From Pomphorhynchus laevis (lineage: Eukaryota > Acanthocephala > Palaeacanthocephala > Echinorhynchida > Pomphorhynchidae): a DNA stretch of 64,000 nucleotides. The notes beneath the pieces were generated by a model that saw only the letters and a program-made list of their open reading frames with translations, was not told where the DNA came from and did no database searches. Of this stretch, positions 45,975-56,987 are shown in pieces. The position numbers and the translations under genes are program-made. The first letter of the stretch is position 1, and each line of letters starts with the position of its first letter. The stretch spans positions 88,267 through 152,266 of the forward strand of contig WNNJ02003298.1 of the NCBI GenBank assembly GCA_012934845.2. The letters are read 5' to 3'.

Positions 45975-46682
45975 ATCTTAATAGTTTTTTAATGTTTCTA
46001 ACTTTCTTTCATGACTTCTTGGTTTGTGTACAACGTCCGGTCAAAAAATTTTGTCCTATCCAAAATGTCAGGTCTTCATTTGAAGCAGAATGAGGGGATC
46101 AGCACCCTCCAGCATACATCAACGCGCCGCCTTCCGGATGAACCACATAGGGTCTCTCACACACCTTTCAGTCTAGTCGAGGCGGACAATAGTAGATATT
46201 CTCGAGATGAGGTATTTGAGAAACCTTAGTCTTATTTAAGAGGGACGTCCTCCAGAAAAGAAGGCCAATCCCGAGATCGTCCAGGTGCACCATAGGCGCA
46301 CCATAGCACTTCCTCTTAATTGCATATGCTGGATCAGTTTCAGGGCTCGTCTAGCTCTCTCCAGGACACTTTTGAATCTATTCAATCTGATCCGGCCAAA
46401 CATTTATCCGTAATGGTAAACCCCAGGTATCTTACTCGATATATGAAGACTGGGAGTGGTTGATTTTGCAAAATGGAGATGAGAACTGAGATTGCTAGTC
46501 ACTTTAATTTTTTCTTTGTCACTGGGGAGCCATTAAAGACCACCACATGCGATTTGGAGGAGTTAAAAAATTGGACGGGGATAGCTGGTTTTTTTAACGT
46601 TAAAAATAAGCGGCTGATATTCGAGACTATATATTTGCACCTGTGTCCAGAAAATAGGGATGAGTATCATCAGAGTATATCA

Positions 46683-47066
46683 TTAGATGTATTCGCGTTT
46701 AAACGATTTGAAAATTACAATGGATGCAACAAGGTATAAGATAGGAGAAAGCCGGGAGACTTGAGGAACACCTGTAATAGGGTAGAAATGACGTGCAACA
46801 AGGTCGTCTTCATAGAAGAACCGCTGGGTATACAGCAAAATCTCTACCCTGTTAATAATTCTCGCAGGCAGTCCGACAGACCTGAGAAAATAGATAACAA
46901 AAGGAATGGAGATACGGTCAAATGCAGCGGAAAAATCAAGAAAAACCGCCACAGCAAGCTGATGACTGTTATCTTGGCTAAACCGATGCACTTCATCAAT
47001 TGCAGAATGAACAGAGCGACTTTTTACAAACCAATGAAAACTAGGTGGGATTAAATTATGTCTCAT
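46683..47066 (-). pseudogene. LINE A reverse transcriptase fragment
   Basis: 127 open codons: FVKSRSVHSAIDEVHRF (finger block), AVAVFLDFSAAFDRISIP with the first catalytic Asp, LRSVGLPARIIN, and YPITGVPQVSRLSPILYL. The YADD block is missing because the copy is deleted or shifted after 46690. Compared with the plus copy at 26041, the GVPQGSPLS block carries substitutions here. Confidence 0.65.
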
Positions 47067-47263
47067 AGACGTGTGCAGATTCTACGCTCAAGCGCTTTTT
47101 CGTAGATGGAGATGAGGGAGTTTTGAATTGAAACAGGCCACAGATCTTTAGGAGATGTAATAGTGCTTTACTCAAAATACCCTACAGCTAATGTTTATGT
47201 CGGCTATATCGGACTGAATGGATAAAAGTATCGTGATGTCGACCTCCTTTTTATGACTGTCTG

Positions 47264-47656
47264 TCAAAAGCTGACAGACCCGAGTGGAGAATGGCGCTTT
47301 GGTTTTGGAGATACACTGAAGTGGCCCCAGGAATTCGGGATATCTACAAAAGATAAGTCTCTACTCCTGAAGTCATCCCAAGATGGGATTAGTTGGGGAG
47401 ATTGAGTGGCTTCATAATTGTGATGGGATAGTGACTCCTCCAAAACTTTATCAAGGTCTATGTTACCAATCCAACCCGATGCGCCCTTCTTCCAGCTGAC
47501 AAACTTCTTGAATATCTTCCAATAGGGAGGATGACCAGTGTTAAAACGAGCAATTCTCACCTTATCCGTACTCAGCTGGATTCTACATTTAGAGTTCCAG
47601 TATTCTTTCAAGAGGGCCTGTCGGAAGGAAACAGAGATATTGGGAAGGCGTAGCAT
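47264..47656 (-). pseudogene. LINE A ORF2 fragment between endonuclease and RT
   Basis: 130 open codons, with STDKVRIARFNTGHPPYWKI and an acidic segment ending WDDFRSRDLSFVDIPNSWGH. The same block is recognisable at 25250-25500 and 34350-34490, so it is a real coding part of the family. It lies between the APE domain and the RT of LINE A; I do not know a named domain for it. Confidence 0.55.
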
Positions 47657-48539
47657 TTTTGCTAGGCCTTTGAGTTTTATCGGAGTGGGATTGAATATGC
47701 GACCTATATAGGTAGTCGAAAGGATCGCGGTACCTTGTGATGAGGGGTAGAAATTAAATCGGGTCAGACTCGCATTTCCTACAACACGGAAGAGTAGAAT
47801 CGCTGCCTAGAAGACCGCCACTGATTGGATCAAAATGGAACTTCCGTCTCAGCATTTATCTTTCTTTAACCACTAACAAAGTAGGCCGTGCGAGGTGCAC
47901 AACTGTTGGCGCGACTGATCAATACAGAAGAGCTTTACTTCACACGTAGCAATAGTATATAGTGAAGAGAATTTGTTTTTGTGAAATGAAAGGTGGGGGA
48001 CGGTGGTTTATGAATAAGATATTCGTTCCTGGCTCTGCGGAGTGCTGCATTAATCCAACGACCACTTATGTTGTTGAAATCAATAAGTTACATGTCATAG
48101 TTGCTATCCAATGTATAATCCAGGAGGTCCCGATTTTTGTGAATCTCTTTGAGCTGAATATAGATATTGGCTATGCTGATACGTTTACCGTTCTTCTAGA
48201 TGTGATCGCTAAGCAAGACAAGGCTAGACAAGAATAGTTCAGTAAGAGGGAAGATCTTAAATGACTCTTAACTTGGCTTAGTAGACCTTGAGATTAAGAA
48301 GAGTGAGGTGGGGTTATATACGGATTAAAGTGGGTAAATATGTGTTTTGGTAAAAATCGAGTAATGTCCTGGAGAACCGTATAGATATAGTCTCCTGAAA
48401 GACTATAACATTCGCATCTCGTTCAGATGGAAGACTATCGGCAGAAGCACCTCCCGAGTTCCACTGAATAAAGCTAATCGAAAACGATTCGGGATTACTT
48501 CCCATGCATTGACGTTACTAAGATAAGCAGCTTAATCTT

Positions 48540-48990
48540 CTAATTGGTGCCAGAGGGGAGAAGGTTGCCCTTCCTCCCTTCGGTCCTAACTGAGGAGGCA
48601 CTTACTTCTCCTTTGCCATAGGCAAAGGAGAAATAAGTGAATGGGCAATCGACACTTCGTGTCAATTGCCCATTTTTTGCCTTTCTTCGAGAGGTTAAGA
48701 GAATTTGTGCTGTTGAGCGATGTCGATCTATTATTGAAGATGTTGACAGCATGAGTGGGGACTGTATGATGTTGTACTACTGCATCTACTTGCCAGGCGA
48801 TTAGGCCTCCATTATCTTGTAGGTCTCCTAATTTTTTTGATTAATGACGTCCAAAATTTCTTCCATGCTTGGATCGGACGAACAGACGTTATTAAATTTG
48901 TTACGCCTTAAAAATCAGGCTCCTTCTGGACCAGGTTTTGCTGGCCGTAGTTAGCGAAATTGGTGTGTTTTTACATGTGTCAGAGCTGTG
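48540..48990. other. Region between LINE A ORF1 and ORF2
   Basis: It contains an inverted repeat near 48600-48680: CTTCTCCTTTGCC/GGCAAAGGAG and AATGGGCAATCGACAC/GTGTCAATTGCCCATT, making a strong hairpin. It may be part of the LINE or a small insertion in it. Confidence 0.4.
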
Positions 48991-49359
48991 GTCTTGTTCA
49001 CTAGATCCATAAATACCGCAAGTTTCATTTATACAGCAGCCAATGTTCCATCAATGACATAAGTTGCAATGGGTGTAGGTAAGGTCATCCTTACTAATGT
49101 GGACAAAGATTAAGTTGCATCCAAGGAATGAATTGCAGGCAGAGTTGGTCAATATGTTTGTATTTTCTTCCGTGATGTCTTTTGCGATTGTAATTATCGC
49201 TGTAATGGTGTATAAGTTCACCAGTTTCTTTAGGGGAGAATCACCTCCATGTCATTGCTTTTGGACGACAGAAACTGTACATACCTAAGTTCCAGGAATA
49301 ACTGCAGGAGATTCCATCAAAAGTTTTTGAAAAATATGCATTGTTAAAGCGTATTTACT

Positions 49360-49700
49360 ATACTACGTCTGCCAATGCCTTGTACCACGTCATTCAATCC
49401 TAATGGGTACATGAAATTAAACGTTTTAATTCATAAATCTTCTCTTTCTAATAGCTTTTGATTTAATATTGATATTTTCTTCGATAATATGTCATGATAT
49501 GTGTTTGTTAAATATTGCAATCCACATGTACATTGTATTAGATACACTACACCTGCGGTATTGCAGTTACAATTATTATTAATATTTAATGAAAAACATT
49601 TGTTTGTCGTATTACTTACAATACAATTATAATTTATAACATCACAGACTATACAATTTTTTCTGTTACATTTAAAATATCTAAAATTGAAATCATTAGT
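49360..49700 (-). mobile_element. Penelope-like element fragment with internal deletion
   Basis: The minus strand reads FKCNRKNCIVCDVINYNC, then CNTAGVVYLIQCTCGLQYL, the Cys-rich block and first strand of the GIY-YIG domain, then jumps to ISILNQKLLEREDL near the end of the domain. It is a shrunken copy of the family at 45425-45955. Confidence 0.65.
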
Positions 49701-49849
49701 ACTTACGTAGTTTTCCTATCTGGTTGTGTACATGTGACTTTTGCTTGGTACTTACGAATTTTTGATTGCGTTTTAAGATTGCGTTTGGACATTCAACAAT
49801 CAGAGCCAAACCAAGGAGCATTATGATATCTTTTCATAACATGCAAATT

Positions 49850-50180
49850 TTTAAAAACTATGTATTGTTAAATCGTATTTTCTATACTACTCTTGCCAAT
49901 TCCTTGTACCACGTCATTCAATTCTAATGGGTATATAGAATTATGCGTTTCAATCCAAAAGTCTTCTTTTTCTAATAGCTTTTGATTTAATATTGAAATG
50001 TTTTCTTCGATAATATGTTGTAAAATAAATAATTTTGTTGCCTTATTTTCTTAAATATTATGTTTTATAATAACTTTATAATCAATAACTTAGTTTTTTT
50101 ATCATGTGGACTAAATCTAGTTTTTAACGTTTGATGTTTTCCCCATTTGAAGTCCACATTTACATTATTCGAAACGATAA
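49850..50180 (-). mobile_element. Penelope-like element fragment
   Basis: The minus strand has LKTRF, then IIEENISILNQKLLEKEDFW and PLELNDVVQGIGKSS, the later part of the GIY-YIG domain. It ends at the same point as the neighbouring fragment at 49360, so the two may be tandem copies separated by about 150 bases. Confidence 0.6.
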
Positions 50181-50199
50181 TTGTGACTTCAATAACACA

Positions 50200-50330
50200 T
50201 GTGTATTGTAGTGTATAGTATAGATACATATATAGTATATAGTATATACATTACAAATAGTATATGTAGTGTATATGTATGTACTGTAGTGTATATGTGT
50301 GTGCATTACATAGTAACTCAAATATATAGA
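50200..50330. repeat. TAGTATA/GTGTATA simple repeat
   Basis: GTAGTGTATAGTATAGATAC and similar words repeat irregularly. The open frame across it is low complexity. Confidence 0.75.
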
Positions 50331-50479
50331 AAAGTTTTTATGACGACAATTTCACTCTTTGGGGATGCCCAATTGGTTCGCAAGAGTTTGCAGAAGCATA
50401 TATCATAAATAGTTGCTTACCAAACCTAGTAAATGACACAGAGCTTGTCGCATCGATTCCGGATGCTCATGTCGCTTAC

Positions 50480-51540
50480 CTGCTATTGTGCCACTGTGCT
50501 GCCGCTCAACGAATAGAATTCCTAATGAGGAATATATATCCAGCAAGCACCGAACTTTTCTGTAAGCTGTTTAATAATGCTGTGATACGGGCGATGACAA
50601 TCATCGCTTCAATACAACTGTCAGCGCGAACACGATCTCAAGTTGAGCTCCAGTGGCCGCGTTTGTGAACCATGATCCAAATACATTTCCGGGCTTTGTA
50701 AACGTGAATGAAATACTTGCGCTACACGAAACAGATGTGGAACAACAGGCTTCATCCACTAGACAAAATCAAATATCGTTCAAAATCGACTCAGAGAAGC
50801 GGAAAAATCTATTAGACACTTGAGATGATCGGACAAGGGCCAGACTAATAGCGGTATCACAGTCACATGCGAACGTATGGTTACAATGCGCCCCAAATCG
50901 AAGTCTCGGCCTAGCTCTTACCGACCAAAAATTTACAATTCTTATAAGAATGTGGTTAGGCCTGCAAATTGCTCCAAGTGACTACCGTTGTAGTCGATGT
51001 TTTCGAAACGCAGATGCTGAGGGTTTCCATACACTAACTTCCAACTACGGTGGTTTTCTAGGAATGCGTCATAATGGAATTCGTGACGTCGCTCTCCAGG
51101 CGGCACAATCAGCAGGAATGCATGTGGGTTGCGAGGTTCGCAACCTTGTCCAAAATCTACAAGAATGGCCAGCCGATATTCTGATCTACGGGGATCCTTC
51201 AGATGCTATAGATTTCGCGGTGACACATCCACTACAGAAATCCTTTCTACGACAGTCAGCTTATGTACCCAGTTACGCAGCTGCGCAGTACTCATCATCA
51301 GTCAAAGAAAGGAAGTACCGTGCTAAAATGATTAAGGCGGGATATAACTTCATACCTGCAGTCTTGGGTGTGTTATTGTGGCTGGAATATGGAAGGGGAG
51401 AAAATCATCAGACGAATCGCCTGATCCTTAGCAATTCGATCATCTATACCATACAGCATCGCATCTGTACGGCTCTTTCAACAAATATCAATAACACTCA
51501 TGAGAGGAAATTCAAAAGCTATATTATCTAGCATTGATCT
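50480..51540 (+). mobile_element. Restriction-like endonuclease fragment of a retroelement
   Basis: From 50640: an N-terminal lead with SHANVWLQCAPNRSLGLALT, then LGLQIAPSDYRCSRC (zinc-like Cys pair), GFHTLTSN, RHNGIRDVALQAAQSAGMHV, EWPADILIYG, AIDFAVTHPLQ, KERKYRAKMIKAGYNFIP, and a tail SITLMRGNSKAILSS in another frame. The Asp in PADILI, Asp in AIDFAV and Lys in KERKY fit a PD-(D/E)XK nuclease. Such domains end the proteins of R2/Hero/NeSL-type LINEs and related RTs. The RT itself is missing. There are a stop near 50820 and frame changes at the end. Confidence 0.6.
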
Positions 51541-51790
51541 GTTGAACCGACCGTATTGCGAGATAGCTAACCACATAATGGAGAATCCCACACGAAGAAT
51601 GAACCTCTTCAAGGCACTTGATCTGGCTGGTAAGCAGCAGTCTCGCGCTGCTCTCGAGACGAAAAATGTCAGAAAGGTGTGTGCGAAGGCGCAATCCGAT
51701 GTCCACGATTGTGAATTGTCACAAGAACATATATCTGACATCGAATCAATTATTAACGAATGTGCGGAATAGGCGAAAGAGGAAATTTCT
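51541..51790 (+). other. Coding-like segment between nuclease and OTU relics
   Basis: A frame of about 80 codons contains NPTRRMNLFKALDLAGKQQS and HDCELSQEHISDIESIINEC, helical and charged, with no recognised domain. It runs in the same direction as both neighbours, so it may link them in one element or be the N-terminal part of the OTU gene. Confidence 0.35.
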
Positions 51791-52515
51791 CTGAATACGT
51801 CTGATGCAGACAAAAACTTATTCGAACAACACGAATCTCACGATAATTCTGGAACGGACAGACGGAAGCTGCGCAGCTCAGCAGCTGACGGATTTTCTGC
51901 TGTATTTCATAACCAGCTCAATGATTACGGGATTGTGGTCCACGATATCCCCAGCGATGGTAACTGCCTATTTCACGTCTCTGACCAGATGACGGGTAAT
52001 TTTGATAATCATTCCGAGTATCGTGCGAATGTTTGCGACTACCGTGAGGCCAACAAGACGGAGTTTGCACATTTCTTCGCGAACTTTGACAAATCGATCG
52101 CGCAACTTTGCAAACGGTGCGTGTTTGCCGGAAATGAGGCACTGGTGCCCTTTGCTCTCCTTAAAGGCGTTTCCATTGTCATTCACAAGGAAGGAATTAT
52201 GTAATGGATTATTTATAGCAGCACGATCAGCGAAGATTGTAGCCAGGACCATTTACATGCCCTTTAATAACAGAGAGTCGGGTTTCTTTTTTGTTGGGCG
52301 ACAAGAGAGCTAGCGAAAACAGTTTCGAAGCGAATCGGCAAATCGAAGTTGAGGCCACGGATATTTACATTTCATATCACCGCAACGAGCACTACAATAG
52401 CCTGCGGATGATGGACAGCGACTGCGACAGACCAGCTTCTGTCAACCTTCACGATTTGCGGCCGCAGAGGCACACGACGCTCCTCACAATAGAACGGAAA
52501 CCGCTAAACACTTAA
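51790..52515 (+). pseudogene. OTU-type cysteine protease relic, copy 1
   Basis: IPSDGNCLFHVSDQMTG near 51950 carries the catalytic Asp-Gly-Asn-Cys of OTU proteases; ISYHRNEHYNSLR near 52370 carries the catalytic His. Between them are helices matching OTUD3-like enzymes. OTU proteases remove ubiquitin or ubiquitin-like proteins from targets. The frame breaks at a TAA near 52202, at further stops near 52265 and at a shift near 52290, so it is a relic. Two relics in 64 kb suggest a multicopy mobile gene rather than a single host deubiquitinase. Copy 2 is at 38700-39290. Confidence 0.7.
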
Positions 52516-52519
52516 CTTC

Positions 52520-53825
52520 CACTCATCGAACTGATTATAACTTGTTCAAATATTAACTTTTGACTTCATTTATTTGACCAATATATGGTATTACAATTAC
52601 AAACAATTATCGTTTTTATTTGATAAAACATGTTTGAGTTTGTCTATGACAAATGAAGATTTGTATGTCTATCAAATTTTGCTTGAAAAAAACCTCTTGT
52701 CCGCTTTTATACACACCAGGTTGTTTAAAAAATACCGTTTAATCTCGCTGTGTCGTAACTGTGCTTTATGTCCTTTATATCGCAGCATACGCTGAACCAA
52801 TTCTTTATTAAGAGTGACTTTCCCCGATTATCCGAGGATCGAGCTGGCATACAAGCAGCCCCTTTAATGTTGTTTTTATTAATAATAATGAGAATTAATA
52901 ATGACAATTTTAATTTTCTATTCATTTTCTTTTTCTATTCTTCTCGATGCTTAAACGCCCTGAACAATTCAGAACAATTCATCCAACATCGAAGGTATCA
53001 TTGGATGTTAAATCTGAATGTTTATTTTGAATTCAGATTTAGTCAATTGTTTGTTCATATTGAAATAGTCAAAACTATTTCAAAATCTGATTTTGAAATT
53101 ATTTTTAAAATTATTTCAAACTCTTTGTCCAGATTTATTTAAATCAATAATTAAAATTTACTGTTTTTTTTTCAAATACACGTGGCATGAATAGTTTACT
53201 GGTCAAACAACTTTGTTCATATTGAATCCGCATTTGTTTATTTCGAATTAGGATTTGTGTTTGATAAAAATTAATTTTTGTGTTTAATAAAAATATACAA
53301 AATAATAGTTGAAATAATACAAATGATTTAGAAGCAAATTTGTAAAATTAAAGAAGTTTGTGTTATAGAAATTAAAGAAATTACATTAAAGAAATTTGTA
53401 AATTATCTTTTTAAACGGCAACTTTATTTTTATCATCATTTTTCTTTAATTTTCTTAAACAGCAACTTTATCAACTTTAAGGAATTATGAAATTATCTTT
53501 CTTATCTTTGATTAACTTTGCTTAGCTTCATTTACTCTTTATTTTCTTTGTTGCAAATATTTTTCAATATGACGAAAGTATTTTTTTGTAAAATTATTTA
53601 TTATAGACACTTAACTTCTAAGATGTTTAATCTTAACTTCTATGACTTACCTGCAATGATATTACATTATTATTAGATGAATTATGTTAAGATACGAATT
53701 ATTTTGGTACTAAAATAAAGTATTTTAAAATAAAGTATTTTCATGTTTAAAGAAATGAAAACACTTTAAATTATTATATTAATTACCTTTGTATTAATTC
53801 AAATAGTACTGCAAAGAATTGATAC
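52520..53825. other. AT-rich spacer, nothing recognised
   Basis: The stretch is TTTCTTT/AAATTAA-rich. The frame at 52768-53142 is low in information and has no domain. Confidence 0.4.
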
Positions 53826-54480
53826 TCGGAAGATCAGCTCCATCAGAAAGACAATCGAAAGTCGAATTGAAATGTGGAACAAAGGTAACCTGGGTGAAAT
53901 CATCAAGTATGCGAGATATCATCAGGTGAAAAGACTGGTCCAAATACATGGTCTGACACCTAAAAGAGGAAACTATGAGGTGAGAGTCGCTAAGTTTATC
54001 AGAATGGGCTGGATTGGAAAAACAAGTAGACTACTGATGAATGAGAAATCAGAAGGCAGCCTCTTATCTCTCAATCAGATGATTGGGGAAACTACTGTAC
54101 ACCATAAATTAGCGTCCATCCATCCAAGTGGGTAGCATGTACACACATTGTGTTTGCTACGAGCTCTCTTGCTCAACTGTGTTACAACACCACGAATCGA
54201 GATTACATGAATTGAATGGCGAAGACATAATACGTGCAGCGATATCTGTGCGAGGCTCAGCTGGCCAATCAGGCGCTAACGCAATCTTATGGCAACCAAT
54301 GCTAACGCAATTTGCGCGAGAATCTCAAGCGTTGACAGCTTAACTACGTGAATTTACCATATCAATTTTAACCCAACCCAATAAACCTGAACACCTGAAA
54401 GCATACCTAGTGAGCAGATTAATTCCTCTTGACAAAAGACCCAGTGTGAGACCCATCAGTGTAGGCGAGGTGATTAGGTA

Positions 54481-54498
54481 TATTGTAGGAAAGGTAAT
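54481..54498 (+). repeat. 18-bp target site duplication, left copy
   Basis: TATTGTAGGAAAGGTAAT, identical to 56303-56320, flanking the RTE insertion. Confidence 0.95.
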
Positions 54499-56302
54499 CT
54501 TCTTCTTTTTCTTAAGCGTCTTTCCCGTGTAGGTACGGGGTCCGCTGCTTTTGAAAGTTGCCTCCACTTGGTTCTATTTATGGCGTCTTTGGTTTCTAGT
54601 CCTACACTTATCAAATCATGACGTATGACGTCCATCCATCGCAATTTCGGCCTTCCTATCGGACGCTTTCCATCCACTGTCACGGCGACGAACCTATTTG
54701 ATGGTTGGTGTTCGCTTGCGCGGATAACGTGGCCGTACCATTGTAGTCGTTTTTCGCGAAGTTTCTCTATTATTAGCACTACGCCAAAACGATCCCTGAT
54801 TTCTTCGTTCCGGACATGATCTTTTAAAGTTTTTCATGCTGTCCATCGAAGCATCTTTGTCTCCATTGCGACAACTTTGCGTTCCTCATATTTTGATATC
54901 GCCCAGCATTCAGCGCTATAAAGGACCACCGGTCGTATTAAAGTTTTATAAATTTTCGACTTCATCGGTCTTTTATCTTTGGATCGCAGAGAATACCTGT
55001 AGCTGACCGCTATTTCATCCAGGCTGTATTTATTCGAGAAGAGACCTCTGCGCGTAGGATACCATCTGCCGCTATGGTGGAGCCAAGGTATTTAAACACA
55101 CTTGTTCGGTGCAGTGTGTGTTTTCATAACTGTAGCGGCTGATCATCATTCATATTTGTTGTCAGGTATTCCGTTTTACGCGCGTTCAGACGTAGACCAA
55201 ACTGCTTGAGTCGATTTCCCCAGCTGTTTATTTGTTGTTGGAGGTCATCTTTATCTACGGACGCAAGCGTGACGTCATCTGCATATAGAATCGTACACGG
55301 AAACTGCCTGTTTAAATTGTTGGATATGGCATCCATAACGAGGATGAATAGCAACGGGGACAGCGCAGACCCTTGATGAACTCCAACGGTGATAGGAAAA
55401 TCATCTGTATATCCCACGGTCGTACATACCCGACTTGTTGATCCTTTGTATATTAGCTTGACCCATTCAACAATCTCTTCAGGGACTAAGTGGAATCTCA
55501 AAGCGTAGCAAATAACTTCATGCGGGACCTGATCGAACGCCTTTTCAAGATCAAGGAACGCACAGTATATATCTTTCTGTTTTTCGCGATGTTTTTCAAG
55601 AAGAAGGCGAAGGGCATAGATAGCATCGATGGTGCCACAGTTCTTGACAAAACCACATTGATTTGTGGATATCTTGACTATGCTTCTTATCCTATCGTTT
55701 ATCACATGTTCCAAAATCTTGAGGGTGTGTGAAATGAGACGAATCGGGCGGTAATTTGAACAGTCGGCCGGATTTCCCTTCTGTTTCCATATAGGTACGT
55801 TTGTGTTCCGTCTCCAATCAAGAGGTAACTCCTTTTCTTGAATTATTTTGTTGAAAAACTGCACCAAACACCTTGTTGAATCCCGTACACTTGATTTCCA
55901 GAATTCTGAAGCTACATCATAAGGCCCCGTAGCTTTTGCACTTTTTATTTTATGTAGTGAAATTTCAACATCGATAGCTGTTATGGGCAAGACCGGGCCT
56001 TCGATCGGCGGAAGATGTGGTATAGGTGGGTGTTCAAATTCCTGGGTGGATATCTCTTTGAAGTAAGTTCGCCATCGCTCTAATACCTGCGTCCTACGAG
56101 TAAGCAAAACACCGCTTTGATCGTTTATTCCATGAAACTTTTCAGTATCCTGCGTTTTTTGGTATCTTGTTCGGGCGATTCTATAAATTGCACGCTCTCC
56201 TTCAGTGTATCGAGTTTCGCGTAGAAATCATCAAACTTCTTTGCTTTAGTTTGAGCTATTACTTTTTTGCTTTCTTTTTAGCTCCTTTGTATTTTTCCTT
56301 TG
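54499..56302 (-). mobile_element. RTE-type LINE, 5'-truncated, with target site duplication
   Basis: Minus strand: a helical lead with QTKAKKFDDFYAKLDT near 56220, then a long open frame (56107-55124) with the RT: KIKSAKATGPYDVASEFWK, IWKQKGNPADCSNYRPI, AFLDLEKAFDQVPHEV (catalytic Asp), VGVHQGSALSPLLF and CTILYADDVTLAS, then LRLNARKTEYL. The C-terminal RTE block LQWYGHVIRA with GKRPIGRPKLRWMDVIRHDL follows at 54779-54480 in another frame. The 3' tail is (GAA)n-like. The APE endonuclease is missing. There is one break near 56108 and at least one between 55120 and 54780. Confidence 0.9.
55124..56107 (-). pseudogene. RTE reverse transcriptase
   Basis: 327 open codons holding all RT blocks, including YADD. 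It continues into YLTTNMNDDQPLQL before the frame is lost. The protein would copy the element RNA at a nicked target site. Within the copy the RT itself looks intact; the missing endonuclease and the broken C-terminus make the element dead. Confidence 0.85.
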
Positions 56303-56320
56303 TATTGTAGGAAAGGTAAT
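56303..56320 (+). repeat. 18-bp target site duplication, right copy
   Basis: Identical to 54481-54498. Confidence 0.95.
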
Positions 56321-56929
56321 AATGGGAGTAGTACAAATAGACCTAACTGATGTATGCGAACAAATTCAACTATGTACAGTGCAACGCATCAGTACCAAGG
56401 CGGTGGTTTACTCAATTCGACATGAATTCGAGAAGTCTGTTAACAACTGTGTGCTACTGCTAGATGCAAGTAAAGCATTTAATTGCATAAAGAGAAAACT
56501 AGCTCTGGATCATAGAAACTATATACGGCCATCATTGTCACAAACCCTGCATAACTGATATGATGAAGTCTCGGTTCTTACTGTCCAGAATGAAAAATGG
56601 TTATCGTCTGAAGGTTCCAACAAGGAGACCTACTATCCATGTCAGCGTTCGCTGCCGCTTCACTACCATTAATCATAAGTCTTAAAGGGCATACGCCTGG
56701 AATAACACATCGATGGTATGCAGACGATGGAGCATGGGTTGTCTCCATCGTTAAACATTAAGAAAGTGTGGAATGAAGTGCTAAAAATACAAACAAAGTA
56801 TGGATTCCGTGTAAACCAAGGTAAGTGCAGTCTTGTAGAACATAAAGGCATATCACAGGAACAACAATCAATGTTTAAAGACAGGTCATTGAAAATAAGA
56901 ACAGATGGATTCACGTTTCTGGGTAGCTA

Positions 56930-56987
56930 AATTGCCTGTCTTAAAGTTTATATTACTCTACCGAAATTGCCTGTCTTAAAGTTTATA
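56930..56987 (+). repeat. Short tandem duplication at the LINE junction
   Basis: AAATTGCCTGTCTTAAAGTT occurs twice, 34 bases apart, just before the CR1-like LINE begins. Confidence 0.85.

Larger units (their letters stand above)
46010..49300 (-). mobile_element. LINE family A, most complete copy, degenerate
   Basis: Minus strand, in order: ORF1 zinc knuckles near 49095-48990 (CNLCHWWNIGCC, then DHSSDTCKN); endonuclease start near 48490 (SFIQWNSGGAS, VIVFQET, the APE domain N-terminus); a conserved segment at 47656-47264 (ARFNTGHPPYWKIFKKFV); RT at 47066-46683 (VFLDFSAAFDRI, YPITGVPQ); and a 3' region to about 46010. Zinc knuckles plus APE plus RT fit the I/Jockey/R1 group. Between the APE start and the mid segment much of the endonuclease is missing, and there are several stops and frame changes. 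Confidence 0.7.
53830..56935 (+). mobile_element. RT/PD-(D/E)XK retroelement, N-terminal and RT part, split by an RTE LINE
   Basis: Left part: MWNKGNLGEIIKYARYHQ (53872) and, after frame changes, RGSAGQSGANAILWQ and SRLIPLDKRPSVRPISVGEV up to 54498. Right part from 56320: VCEQIQLCTVQRISTKA, CVLLLDASKAFNCIKRKLAL, then HRWYADDGAWV near 56715 and KYGFRVNQGKCSLVEHK. The order (GSGG-like block, RPI-GE, DASKAFN, YADD) is that of the coral-type RT family, as at 27040-28620. The C-terminal nuclease is absent; homology ends near 56930 where the CR1-like LINE follows. It is broken at several points. Confidence 0.7.

Noticed and set aside
56930-56987. Target site duplication of the CR1-like LINE
   Set aside because: Both copies lie on the same side of the element, so it is a local tandem duplication, not a flanking duplication.
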